The notes under the pieces: model-generated
Told to the model about the DNA's origin: nothing
Seen by the model: the letters and a program-made list of their open reading frames with translations, nothing else
Databases searched by the model: none
In this document: in pieces, positions 1-8,444 of the stretch
Numbering within the stretch: the first letter of the stretch is position 1
Layout: every line of letters starts with the position of its first letter
Program-made: the position numbers and the translations under genes
NCBI RefSeq assembly: GCF_000422465.1
Contig: NZ_KE383846.1
Location: 62,001 to 126,000, forward strand
From: Paenibacillus harenae DSM 16969
GTDB lineage: Bacteria; Bacillota; Bacilli; Paenibacillales; Paenibacillaceae
Direction: 5' to 3'
Length of the DNA: 64,000 nucleotides

Positions 1-60
1 TCCACTGCCGTGAACGCCTCCGCGCTTTTGCAAATCATTTAAAATTGAGGATGCCCTGCC

Positions 61-1224
61 TTAAGCGGACTTATTCTTGTTGTAGAGATCGAAAGCGACG
101 GCCAGCAGCAGGACAAGCCCCTTGATGCCTTGCTGATAATCGATGCCGAGGCCGATCAACGACATTCCGTTATTCATGACGCCCATGACGAGTCCGCCGA
201 TAATAGCGCCGAGGACGGTGCCGACGCCGCCGGTAGCGGACGCCCCGCCGATGAACACGGCCGCGATCGCATCAAGCTCGAAATTCACGCCGGCTTTCGG
301 CGTTGCCGCGTTCAAGCGGGCCGCGAATACAAGACCGGCCAGCGCGGCAAGAACGCCCATGTTCACGAATACCCAGAACGTCATCTTCTTTGTTTTGACG
401 CCCGACAGCTTTGCCGCCTTCTCGTTGCCGCCAAGGGCGTAAATATGACGGCCCATTACCGTTTTGCGCATGACAAAGGTATACGCTACGATCAGAACGA
501 AGAGCATGATCAGGATGTTCGGCAAGCCTTTATAGGATGACAGCACGAAAGTGAACAGGTTGATGATCGCAAGGACTCCCGCCAGCTTCAAGAGGAAGAA
601 AGGGACCGGCAGCAGCTCAAGCTCATACCGTGTCTGAATCATGCGGCCGCGCCATTCCATGAACAAATAGAGCACGGACAGCACAATGCCGACGATAATC
701 GTGAGGAGATGGATATCCCAATTCCCCGGAACATCCGGAAGAAAGCCCGTGCTGATCGCGCGAAACCCTTCCGGAAAAGGCGCGACCGATTTGCCGTCGA
801 GCACGAGCATCGTCAGCCCCCGGAACAGCAGCATCCCCGCTAGAGTGACAATGAAGGACGGTATCCGTACATAGGCGACCCAGAAGCCCTGCCAAGCGCC
901 GACTGCCGCGCCGATCAGGAGCGACAATACCATCGCGGCCGGGAAGGGCATGCCGTACTTCACCATCATGATAGCCGATACCGCGCCGACAAAAGCCGCA
1001 ATAGAACCTACCGACAGATCGATATGGCCGGTTATGATGACGAGAAGCATGCCGATCGCCAGAATAAGAATGTAACTATTTTGCAAAATAAGATTCGTAA
1101 TGTTAAGCGGCTTTAAAAGAATGCCGTCGGAAAGAAATTGAAACAAAAGCATGATTAAGATTAAAGCAATGAACATGCCGTATTGCCGCATATTGCTGCG
1201 CAATAATTTCAGAGCGGTCTCCAC
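61..1224 (-). CDS. mmsB: Multiple-monosaccharide ABC transporter permease (MmsB/GguB-like)
   Basis: This 387-residue, highly hydrophobic protein is the membrane channel of a CUT2-class sugar importer, of the kind that takes up xylose, glucose, galactose or arabinose. The family hallmark GHIDLSVGS lies near residue 65 and the late GGASATGGVGT motif near residue 330, within roughly ten membrane segments. The length fits GguB/MmsB (about 390) rather than the shorter RbsC. The start is a GTG preceded by GGGGG ten bases upstream. It follows the ATPase gene by only 7 bp and is the last gene of a ChvE-GguA-GguB operon. The substrate range is inferred from the family and cannot be read from the sequence. 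Confidence 0.93.
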   Translation of the reverse strand: METALKLLRSNMRQYGMFIALILIMLLFQFLSDGILLKPLNITNLILQNSYILILAIGMLLVIITGHIDLSVGSIAAFVGAVSAIMMVKYGMPFPAAMVLSLLIGAAVGAWQGFWVAYVRIPSFIVTLAGMLLFRGLTMLVLDGKSVAPFPEGFRAISTGFLPDVPGNWDIHLLTIIVGIVLSVLYLFMEWRGRMIQTRYELELLPVPFFLLKLAGVLAIINLFTFVLSSYKGLPNILIMLFVLIVAYTFVMRKTVMGRHIYALGGNEKAAKLSGVKTKKMTFWVFVNMGVLAALAGLVFAARLNAATPKAGVNFELDAIAAVFIGGASATGGVGTVLGAIIGGLVMGVMNNGMSLIGLGIDYQQGIKGLVLLLAVAFDLYNKNKSA

Positions 1225-1231
1225 GCTGATT

Positions 1232-2767
1232 CTACCCCCTGGTCGTCGTCATATATTTCATAATCGTTTCCTGGTTGGCCTCGGCTCTCGGAACCTCCCC
1301 GGTAAAGCGGCCTTCGCTCATTACATAGATCCGGTCGCACATGCCGAGCAGCTCGGGCAGTTCGGAGGAAATCATCAGAATTCCTTTGCCTTGCTCGGCC
1401 AATTGATTAATAATCGTATAGATTTCGTATTTCGCTCCGACATCGATTCCCCGCGTAGGCTCATCCAAGATGAGCAAATCCGGACCCGTGAAGATCCATT
1501 TGCTGAGCACCACTTTCTGCTGATTGCCGCCGCTTAAGTTGCCTGTTTTCTGATGAATGCTCGGCGTTTTAATTTTCAGCTTCTTGCGGAAGCCTTCCGC
1601 CTCGGCGATTTCTTGATAATCGTCTACGACGAACCATTTGGATATGCCGCGCAGGTTGGCCAGCGTCGTATTCCGTTTGATGTCGTCCATCAGGACAAGG
1701 CCGTATTCCTTCCGGTCCTCCGTTACGTAAGCGATGCCTTCGTCAATCGCTTTACTGATGTCGTTCAGCTTGATCTCCCGGCCTTCTTTATAGAGTTGTC
1801 CGCTGATCTTGCTGCCGTAGGCTTGTCCGAAAATGCTCATCGCAAGCTCCGTGCGGCCCGCGCCCATCAATCCGGCGATGCCGACCACCTCGCCCCGCTT
1901 GACGTCGAAGCTGACATCGTCAATAACCTTCCGGTCCGCTTCCGCCGGGTGATACACGTTCCAGCGTCTCGCTTCGAACAGCACGTCCCCGATCTTCGGC
2001 TCCCGTTCCGGATAGCGGTTCGTCAAATCGCGTCCCACCATTCCTTTGATAATGCGGTCTTCCGTAATGCTGTCTTCCTTCACGTTCAGCGTCTCGATGG
2101 TTTGCCCGTCGCGCAAAATAGTAATCGAATCGGCTACCTTCATGATTTCATTCAGTTTATGGGAAATAATAATGGAGGTAATCCCCTGCTCCTTGAACGA
2201 CAGCATCAGATTAAGCAAATTTTCGCTGTCCTCTTCGTTAAGCGCAGCCGTCGGTTCGTCCAATATGAGCAGCTTGACTTCCTTGGACAACGCTTTAGCG
2301 ATCTCAACCAGCTGCTGCTTGCCGACGCCCATCGAACCGGCAACCGTATTCGGCGATTCCGGCAGTCCAACCGTGCTCAGCAGCTCCCGGGTGCGCACGA
2401 TCGTCCGGTTCCAATCGATAACGCCGCGCTTCATCCGCTCGTTGCCGAGAAAAATGTTTTCCGCGACCGACAGCTGAGGGATAAGCGCCAGCTCCTGGTG
2501 GATAATAACAATGCCGAGCTGCTCGCTGTTCCGAATATTTTTAAATTCGCAGGTATTCCCCTTGAATAAAATGTCGCCTTCATAAGTTCCGTGCGGGTAT
2601 ACGCCGGATAACACTTTCATGAGCGTTGATTTGCCCGCTCCGTTCTCGCCCATCAATGCATGGATTTCGCCTTGTTTTACCTTTAAATTAACATTCTCCA
2701 GCGCTTTCACGCCCGGAAAGGTTTTGGTGATCCCGCGCATTTCCAATATCACATCAGTCAAAGCCAT
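1232..2767 (-). CDS. mmsA: Multiple-monosaccharide ABC transporter ATP-binding protein (MmsA/GguA-like)
   Basis: This double-cassette ATPase of about 511 residues powers CUT2 sugar import. The N-terminal cassette has an intact Walker A (GENGAGKST, near residue 42) and Walker B (LLILDEPTAAL). The C-terminal cassette has the degenerate first loop GLMGAGRTE typical of RbsA/MglA/GguA proteins, followed by the signature LSGGNQQKVV and LLILDEPTRGID. A further in-frame ATG lies 6 bp upstream, but only this ATG has a GAAGG ribosome site at a normal distance of 7 bases. The gene lies between the lipoprotein gene and the permease gene, forming a complete importer. Confidence 0.94.
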   Translation of the reverse strand: MALTDVILEMRGITKTFPGVKALENVNLKVKQGEIHALMGENGAGKSTLMKVLSGVYPHGTYEGDILFKGNTCEFKNIRNSEQLGIVIIHQELALIPQLSVAENIFLGNERMKRGVIDWNRTIVRTRELLSTVGLPESPNTVAGSMGVGKQQLVEIAKALSKEVKLLILDEPTAALNEEDSENLLNLMLSFKEQGITSIIISHKLNEIMKVADSITILRDGQTIETLNVKEDSITEDRIIKGMVGRDLTNRYPEREPKIGDVLFEARRWNVYHPAEADRKVIDDVSFDVKRGEVVGIAGLMGAGRTELAMSIFGQAYGSKISGQLYKEGREIKLNDISKAIDEGIAYVTEDRKEYGLVLMDDIKRNTTLANLRGISKWFVVDDYQEIAEAEGFRKKLKIKTPSIHQKTGNLSGGNQQKVVLSKWIFTGPDLLILDEPTRGIDVGAKYEIYTIINQLAEQGKGILMISSELPELLGMCDRIYVMSEGRFTGEVPRAEANQETIMKYMTTTRG

Positions 2768-2853
2768 CACCATGCCTTCAAAGAAATTGAAAAGATGTAA
2801 GGACGGCCCGAAGGCCGCCGCGTTATAACTCCGTTGAGCGCCGCTGATAACCT

Positions 2854-3957
2854 TTATTTCAATTCGTCTTCGCTGTAATAGCCGGAATCAATCAATACGG
2901 CCTTGTAATTTTCCTTATCGACCGATACCGGCTCGAGCAGGAAGGACGGAACCACCTTCACGCCGTTGTCGTACGTTTCCGTGTCGTTAACCGTTGCTTC
3001 TTTCCCTTCGATGACGGCTTCAGCCATGCTTACGGCCACCTTGGCCAGCTCTCGCGTATCTTTGAATACAGTGGAAGTCTGCTCGCCGGCGATTATCGAT
3101 TTAATGGAAGCAAGCTCCGCATCCTGTCCGCTGATGACCGGCATCGGCTTGTCGCCGGAGCCGTAGCCTACGCCTTTCAAGGAAGAAATAATACCGATGC
3201 TGATGCCGTCATAAGGCGACAGTACGGCGTGCACCGTATCGCTGGTATAATTGGCGCTGAGCAGATTATCCATTCGGGATTGCGCGGTCGCTCCGTCCCA
3301 ACGAAGCGTCGCCACTTGCTCCATGCTGGTCTGGCCGCTCTTCACGACAAGCTTGCCGTTATCGATATACGGCTGCAGAACAGACATCGCGCCGTCGAAG
3401 AAGAAGTAAGCATTGTTATCGTCCGGCGAGCCGGCGAACAGCTCGATGTTGAACGGTCCCTTGCCGTCCTTCAGGCCAAGCTTCTCCTCCAGGTAAGAAG
3501 CCTGAAGGACGCCTACCTTAAAGTTGTCGAATGTCGCGTAATAGCTGACATGCTCGGTATTTTTGATTAAACGGTCGTATGCGATCACTTTAATGTCCTC
3601 GTCGGCCGCCTTCTGCAGCACGTCCGTCAGGGATTCGCCATCGATCGAAGCGACAACCAGAACCTTGACGCCTTTCGTGATCATGTTCTCGATTTGGGAG
3701 ACCTGATTTTCGATCACGTCTTCGGCGTACTGCAGGTCTACCCCGTAACCGAGCGCTTCAAATTCGCTCTTCATGTTGGCGCCGTCGCCCACCCAACGCT
3801 CGGACGACTTGGTCGGCATCGAGATGCCGACCATTCCTTTGCCGCTGTCCCCTCCATCTGTGCTGCCGCCGTTCGATTGGGTGCCGCCATTGCCGCCGCA
3901 AGCCGCCAAAACCATAATAAGCGCTGTCATAACAATAAATGCCAATGTCTTTTTCAT
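2854..3957 (-). CDS. chvE: Sugar-binding lipoprotein, ChvE family
   Basis: This 367-residue extracellular receptor feeds the GguAB importer. It starts with a lipoprotein signal (MKKTLAFIVMTALIMVLAAC), so Cys20 is the likely lipid-anchored residue, and continues into a Gly/Ser linker. The body is a periplasmic-binding-protein type 1 domain with family strings such as GISMPTKSSERW, AYDRLI and ISGQDAE, the pattern of ChvE/MglB-type receptors for xylose, glucose or galactose. It is the first gene of the operon, and the AGGGG ribosome site lies 10 bases before the ATG. No regulator or cre site could be placed confidently in the upstream 180 bp. Confidence 0.93.
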   Translation of the reverse strand: MKKTLAFIVMTALIMVLAACGGNGGTQSNGGSTDGGDSGKGMVGISMPTKSSERWVGDGANMKSEFEALGYGVDLQYAEDVIENQVSQIENMITKGVKVLVVASIDGESLTDVLQKAADEDIKVIAYDRLIKNTEHVSYYATFDNFKVGVLQASYLEEKLGLKDGKGPFNIELFAGSPDDNNAYFFFDGAMSVLQPYIDNGKLVVKSGQTSMEQVATLRWDGATAQSRMDNLLSANYTSDTVHAVLSPYDGISIGIISSLKGVGYGSGDKPMPVISGQDAELASIKSIIAGEQTSTVFKDTRELAKVAVSMAEAVIEGKEATVNDTETYDNGVKVVPSFLLEPVSVDKENYKAVLIDSGYYSEDELK

Positions 3958-4150
3958 ATCCGTCTAACCCCTCTCGCTTAATCGGTGAAATTTTGTTGAT
4001 AGATGAATCATACATGGACAGGCCCGGCGAATCTTTGCAATTCGTTTACCTCTTTTTATAAAAAATAAACTTAAATGCTAGATAAGTTGAACCAGAGAAT
4101 TGCGCGACTCGAGTGGAGAGATATGGCTGACACATGCCACTTGATTCGTT

Positions 4151-4283
4151 TAACGGACGCCACATACGTTATTTGCGCAATATCGGCCATTTTAAAAATG
4201 TAACGGAGCTGACAGACGCTATTTCCCGATTTCAGCTCATTTTCGGGCTGAAAATCTTCGGATAAGGCCTGTAGCAGCCGTTA
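4151..4283. repeat. 133-bp structured repeat, copy 1
   Basis: The copy contains TAACGG-N12-TTATTT at 4151, TAACGG-N12-CTATTT at 4201 (exactly 50 bp later), and the same unit inverted, ending CCGTTA at 4283. The second and third units are arms of an 83-bp imperfect palindrome whose core is TTTCAGC...GCTGAAA. The same +,+,- geometry recurs twice more in this interval. The function is unknown. Confidence 0.8.
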
Positions 4284-4386
4284 CAATTTTGAAACATGCT
4301 TTTTTAGCAAATTAGGGCTCAGACAAGGCTGTCGATTAAATGTGGGGGTTTTAAAACTTGCTGCATTCCACCGCCGTTGCCCGCTC

Positions 4387-4518
4387 TAACGGTTGCTGCA
4401 GAGGTTATTTGGCTTATTTGGCGCCCACTCAGACTCTAACGGTTGTGAGCGCGGCTATTATCGTGATTCTATTGATTATAGGAGCATTTCGCATCATTAG
4501 GTCCTGTGGCGACCGTTA
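4387..4518. repeat. 132-bp structured repeat, copy 2
   Basis: Units TAACGG-N12-TTATTT at 4387 and TAACGG-N12-CTATTA at 4437 (50 bp apart) are followed by an inverted unit (TAACGG-N12-CTAATG on the minus strand) ending at 4518. The geometry equals copy 1 within one base, although the sequence between the conserved hexamers has diverged strongly. Confidence 0.72.
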
Positions 4519-4651
4519 GCATTGACAGTTAACCCGTTAGGTGACCATTTGGACTGCAAAAAGCGACCACTTCGTTTCTCCTGAACGATTGGCTCTCTCC
4601 GCTCCGCGGTTTCGTTTCTTATGTTTAACTTATATAGATGGATAGAAATAA

Positions 4652-4704
4652 AAAAAGCAGCAGCTAAAGACTCAAAAAATAAAGTCTTAGACTGCTGCTG
4701 CTTT
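4652..4704. terminator. Hairpin, terminator-like
   Basis: AAAGCAGCAG pairs with CTGCTGCTTT and an inner AAGACT pairs with AGTCTT around an A/T-rich loop; T-rich sequence follows on the plus strand and mirrors on the minus strand. No intact gene adjoins it, so it may be left over from a lost gene. Confidence 0.5.
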
Positions 4705-4774
4705 ATTAACTAACGTTACCCCGGCGTTACCTGTTATGCTGCCGATTTGTAAACCCGATAGCCGTTGATTTTTC

Positions 4775-4907
4775 TAACGGAGGATACAACCGCTATTGAA
4801 GCGATAACTGGTGTCTTGAAATACTAACGGAGCTGAACGCCACTATTAGTGGGAAACTTGAATCATTTCTTTAAAAATGGATCGAATAAGGGCGCTCCTT
4901 TCCGTTA
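4775..4907. repeat. 133-bp structured repeat, copy 3
   Basis: Units TAACGG-N12-CTATTG at 4775 and TAACGG-N12-CTATTA at 4825 (50 bp apart) are followed by an inverted unit (TAACGG-N12-TTATTC on the minus strand) ending at 4907. The total length and all internal distances equal copy 1 exactly. Confidence 0.78.
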
Positions 4908-4954
4908 GATTTAGATAAGCCGCTATTTGAGAAGAATTGTTTTTCCATCTATCT

Positions 4955-6022
4955 TCAAAACATATACTGAATCAATAAATGCCAATGCTTCTGAACATAC
5001 GCAGCTGTTTCTTCATGGGATAGCTTATCCAAAATACGTTCTGATTCAACAAGCAATATTTCATCTATTTCTTTGTCACGCGGCTTTAAATCATTTTGAT
5101 TTCCAATAAACTCAACAAGGAACATGGTTGTTTCCTGTCGTTCATAACCAATCCGTTTCCTGACGTCATCGGTAAAATCTAGCATTATTTTCTCAGGAAG
5201 TTCTTGTTTTACTATATATTTATCTGTTCCTGTCTCCTCATACAATTCTCGAATAACCGTATCCTCTAAGCTTAAATCCCCATCTTCCAAACCGCCTTTT
5301 GGAAAATCCCAAACTCCGGATGGCTCCCTAAAAGTATTCATTACTTTATGAATTAAAACGAATCGTTTCCCTTGATACGCTATAGCTCCCACCGCTTTTC
5401 GAACGGTTTGATAATGCGAAATATCCCCATGCAGTTCAATGTTGAAATCATTACCTTCAATAACAATTTTGTTTAATGCGGTAGGTTGAATGATTGGCGG
5501 AGTCCATAATTGTTCAAGGGGATCTCCCTTAAAAAAAGACATGATAACTTTAAGCGCAATTGCATGAGTAACAATTAGAACATTGCCACCCTTATGTTCA
5601 GATATCATATCTTTTACTTTTGGAATTAATCGATCTTGTAGCTGAAAAAAAGATTCGCCGCCGTTTGTAGGTTTATACAGATGCGGGTCATTCCAAAAGG
5701 CTTTATGCTCATCAGGGAAACTGCTTTCAATTTCCGCTCGTCGTTTCCCTTCCCAAGAACCCAAATTGATTTCCATCAGGCTGTCACATGAAGAAATATG
5801 TATTTTTCGCTTATCACGAATTATTTCGGCAGTGTGGCATGCTCTTTGACTCGCACTGGAGTAAATGGCATCGAATTCAATATCCTTGAGTGAGGTTCCC
5901 AGCCATATCGCTTGACGTCTACCCCATATAGTTAAAGGCGAGTCTTTATGACCTTGTAGTTTACCTTCAACATTCCATTCCGTTTCACCATGTCGAGTCA
6001 AATATAACGTCGTCTTCGTCAT
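4955..6022 (-). CDS. Histidine phosphatase - Nudix hydrolase fusion protein
   Basis: This 355-residue cytoplasmic protein joins two enzyme domains. Residues 1-205 are a phosphoglycerate-mutase-like histidine phosphatase: the catalytic LTRHGETEWN is near residue 8, and the second histidine lies in LIVTHAIALKV. Residues 210-350 are a Nudix hydrolase with WDFPKGGLEDGD followed by IRELYEETG. Its Nudix box has one extra residue and Asp in place of the first conserved Glu, so activity of this half is less certain. Fusing a phosphatase to a pyrophosphohydrolase suggests two-step clearance of a nucleotide or phospho-metabolite. The substrate is not predictable. It stands alone on the minus strand. 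Confidence 0.85.
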   Translation of the reverse strand: MTKTTLYLTRHGETEWNVEGKLQGHKDSPLTIWGRRQAIWLGTSLKDIEFDAIYSSASQRACHTAEIIRDKRKIHISSCDSLMEINLGSWEGKRRAEIESSFPDEHKAFWNDPHLYKPTNGGESFFQLQDRLIPKVKDMISEHKGGNVLIVTHAIALKVIMSFFKGDPLEQLWTPPIIQPTALNKIVIEGNDFNIELHGDISHYQTVRKAVGAIAYQGKRFVLIHKVMNTFREPSGVWDFPKGGLEDGDLSLEDTVIRELYEETGTDKYIVKQELPEKIMLDFTDDVRKRIGYERQETTMFLVEFIGNQNDLKPRDKEIDEILLVESERILDKLSHEETAAYVQKHWHLLIQYMF

Positions 6023-6075
6023 GAAGTGCCTCCTTTATCCTTCAATATCTCTTTAAATCCGTGCTATAGTTGGCT

Positions 6076-6907
6076 TTAAATTTGTATGTCGCAACCGTCA
6101 AAACGTTGATCGGATTGAATGAGTTTTACCGCATCCATTACTGCTTTCTGTTGAATTTCCGAGAGCCGACCTTCATCTCCATTCCAATTATGGAGCCACC
6201 AGAAAAACGAGCATATATTTCGGTAGTCCATAAACATCGGAATCTGCTGTAACCAGTGCTTATCAAGATCATTGTGCTTAATGTACCCTGTTAAGAAATC
6301 ATTCAGGAAGCGCTTAGAGAATTCATTTTTTATTTTTCGATCATTGGCTGGGGATCCCCACCAGTTAGCATGAGTTGCCGCTATTGCAATGTCCAAGGCA
6401 AACCAACCATATATACTATCATCAAAGTCAAAAACCGTGATGTCTCCGTTATCTATATAAAAATTATTCATCCCGTTTTATACCTGTAGCATCATATGAC
6501 TCTGAAAGTCGATGCATTTTCCCCATTGTTTCTCCCCACTTATTGAAAATAGCCGTTCCCCACATGTGTGGTTGGTCTTTTTCAAAGAATCGCCCTGTTG
6601 CCATCTCGAATGCCGTAGCAATGGCACACTTATCAGCATCATAATAAATAACGGCTAACTGACCATCATAGCTCTTAATAGGTAACGAAACATGTACTCC
6701 ATTGTTGGCTAAGTAGTAGACCCACTCAACTTCTGCTTTTATTTTTCCAATAAAAGCAGAGGGCCGCTGAGATAACCGTAAGATATGAGGCTTATTGTTT
6801 TTAGTAAACCGGTATACTTCATTCGTTGAGTTACTAATAAAGAGCAAAGTCTCCAAATCGAATTGAAAGGACGTAGCCGCTTTTTTCAATACTCCTTCAT
6901 TTACCAT
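6076..6907 (-). pseudogene. Aminoglycoside-phosphotransferase-family kinase, broken
   Basis: Two overlapping reading frames encode the two ends of one APH/choline-kinase-like protein. The N-terminal part (about 147 codons) ends at ATGIKRDE. The C-terminal part begins NNFYIDNGDITVFDFDDS, which is the metal-binding Asp region. In intact relatives the catalytic HGDLH-type loop precedes this segment, and it is missing here together with the helices before it, so a deletion of roughly 150-250 bp plus a frame change is inferred near 6465-6475. GGAGGTG supports the start at 6907. The protein cannot be an active kinase. Confidence 0.82.
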
Positions 6908-7043
6908 AATGCACCTCCACATATCTTAGTTCACCGGCCGGTATTAACTTAGACTAATACATATTTTCGGGAAATTGTAGACTTATCTTTTTGGCTCGAT
7001 TAAACTAATAATTAAGTACAAGGTGATTTTCCATTATTACGTT

Positions 7044-7089
7044 AATAAAATACAGGCTGCCGTTTGATAACGGCAGCCTGTATTTTATT
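7044..7089. terminator. Perfect 21-bp-stem hairpin, bidirectional terminator
   Basis: A perfect inverted repeat (arms 7044-7064 and 7069-7089) with a 4-base loop has GC-rich inner arms CAGGCTGCCGTT and A/T outer arms, so it can terminate transcription from both sides. It lies just past the stop of the decayed fragment at 7113-7275. Confidence 0.75.
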
Positions 7090-7112
7090 ATAGTGTTCAT
7101 TACCTTATGCTA

Positions 7113-7275
7113 TTAGGCTTGCGTTATCGCTCGATAATCCCGGTGGTAATCTTCATGTTTGCGGCATAGGTCAGAGATACGTCGCACTTCTCTCCTTAAA
7201 GTCAGTGATAACGATTTCAGCTTGCCTCTTATAGTCTTGATCTTAACTATGGAAGGTATTCTTGCAAGAAGGGGG
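7113..7275 (-). pseudogene. C-terminal remnant of an unidentified gene
   Basis: An open minus-strand frame without a usable start encodes about 54 residues ending RRISDLCRKHEDYHRDYR-AITQA. The charged, helical composition and the terminator hairpin that follows it look like the end of a real gene whose 5' part is gone. No family was recognised, and chance cannot be excluded at this length. Confidence 0.25.
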
Positions 7276-7361
7276 CAGCTTCAAAAGGATTGTCGACGTT
7301 AGTTAATCGCCCCCCATACAAAATGTCGAAAATTAGTCATTAAGGACTAAATTAAGCCAAC

Positions 7362-7399
7362 AAGAAAGCTGACACTCATTCATAAGCGTCAGCTTTCTT
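7362..7399. terminator. Terminator after znuA
   Basis: AAGAAAGCTGAC pairs perfectly with GTCAGCTTTCTT around a 14-base loop, 40 bp past the znuA stop. T-rich sequence on the minus strand marks the end of the zur-znuCBA operon. Confidence 0.75.
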
Positions 7400-7439
7400 C
7401 GAATATAAATATAATTATTCCGGGCCGTTAAACAGACTG

Positions 7440-8444
7440 CTAATCGTTTAATGCTTTCTTCAAGGCTTCCAGGTTGTTGGTCATAATGCCGATATAGTCG
7501 AGATTGTTTTTCTTGTCCTCGTCCGTCAGCCCTTCGATCGGATTAAGCACATCCGTTTTAGCGCCGATCTCATCCGCGATCGTCTGAGCGATCTTCGGGT
7601 CGACGAGCGTCTCAAAGAAAATCGTATTAATCTCATGCTCTTTCGCAAAAGCAACCACTTCCGCCATCTGCTCTGGAGACGGTTCCTGATCCGGCGACAG
7701 CCCCGCAATCGGAACCTGGGTCAGACCATATTCCTTGGCAAGATAGCCGAATGCCGCATGTTGGGTTATAAACTCGGTATGCTTAACGCCTTGAAGTCCG
7801 GATTTAAAAGCATCATCCAGTTCTTTCAGTTTAGTAATATAAGCATCCGCATTCGCCTTGTAATCATCCTTATGCGCGGGGTCAGCTTTCTCGAATGCTT
7901 CTTGAATCGCAAGCACCTCCTGCTGCGCCAACACCGGACTCAACCAGATATGCGGATCGAGGCTCCCCCCCTCTTCTTCGTGCTCCTCTTCGTGCTTTTC
8001 CTCCTCATGACCTTCTTCTTCATGGCCATCTTCTTCATGACCATGCTCTTCGCCTTCCATCAGCTGTATTCCGCCAATTGCTTCTACCACAATACGCTTA
8101 TCATTTGGAGTGCTTTCTAGTGCTTGCTCTGCCCAGCCTTCGACAATTCCGTTATAGATGAATATATCTGCTTCTTTAATATTAGCCATATCCTTGGCGC
8201 TTGGCTCCCAATCATGCGGTTCGCTGCCGGCAGGAATCAAGCCAATGACGTCAGCGTGCTCTCCGGCAACCTGCTTACTGAATTCGTACATTGGATAAAA
8301 GGTTGTTACAACCTTCAACTTCTTACCGCTGTCCGCAGACTCGCCGCTGCTGTTATTCATACCCTCGTTATTTCCTCCGCACCCTGCCAATAGTAATGCG
8401 GTTACTGTAGAAATTAGAAATATTTTGCTAGACCATGCTTTCAT
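7440..8444 (-). CDS. znuA: Zinc ABC transporter substrate-binding lipoprotein ZnuA
   Basis: This 334-residue lipoprotein captures Zn2+ outside the cell for ZnuBC. The signal ends in LLLAGC. The cluster A-1 receptor fold includes VVTTFYPMYEF, PAGSEPHDWEPS (metal His) and DPHIWLSP (metal His). A Glu/His-rich loop near residues 130-160 with repeated HEE units is diagnostic of zinc rather than manganese receptors. The start overlaps the znuB stop by 17 bp, and its GGAGGT ribosome site lies inside znuB. It is the last gene of the Zur operon, so it should be induced by zinc starvation. Confidence 0.95.
   Translation of the reverse strand: MKAWSSKIFLISTVTALLLAGCGGNNEGMNNSSGESADSGKKLKVVTTFYPMYEFSKQVAGEHADVIGLIPAGSEPHDWEPSAKDMANIKEADIFIYNGIVEGWAEQALESTPNDKRIVVEAIGGIQLMEGEEHGHEEDGHEEEGHEEEKHEEEHEEEGGSLDPHIWLSPVLAQQEVLAIQEAFEKADPAHKDDYKANADAYITKLKELDDAFKSGLQGVKHTEFITQHAAFGYLAKEYGLTQVPIAGLSPDQEPSPEQMAEVVAFAKEHEINTIFFETLVDPKIAQTIADEIGAKTDVLNPIEGLTDEDKKNNLDYIGIMTNNLEALKKALND

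Larger units (their letters stand above)
3958..4954. other. Long gene-free interval upstream of chvE
   Basis: About 1 kb carries no credible coding region on either strand. It holds three copies of a ~133 bp repeated element (listed separately) and one strong hairpin at 4652-4704. The chvE promoter must lie in the first 150 bp, but no clear -35/-10 pair was found. Confidence 0.7.
6908..7439. other. Gene-poor interval between the APH pseudogene and znuA
   Basis: About 530 bp hold two strong hairpins (7044-7089 and 7362-7399) and one coding-looking minus-strand fragment (7113-7275). No intact gene was found. Confidence 0.6.

Noticed and set aside
4652..4704. Short repeated GCAGCAG/CTGCTGCTG units as a CRISPR or microsatellite.
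   Set aside because: They form the two arms of one hairpin; there are no spacers and no cas genes.
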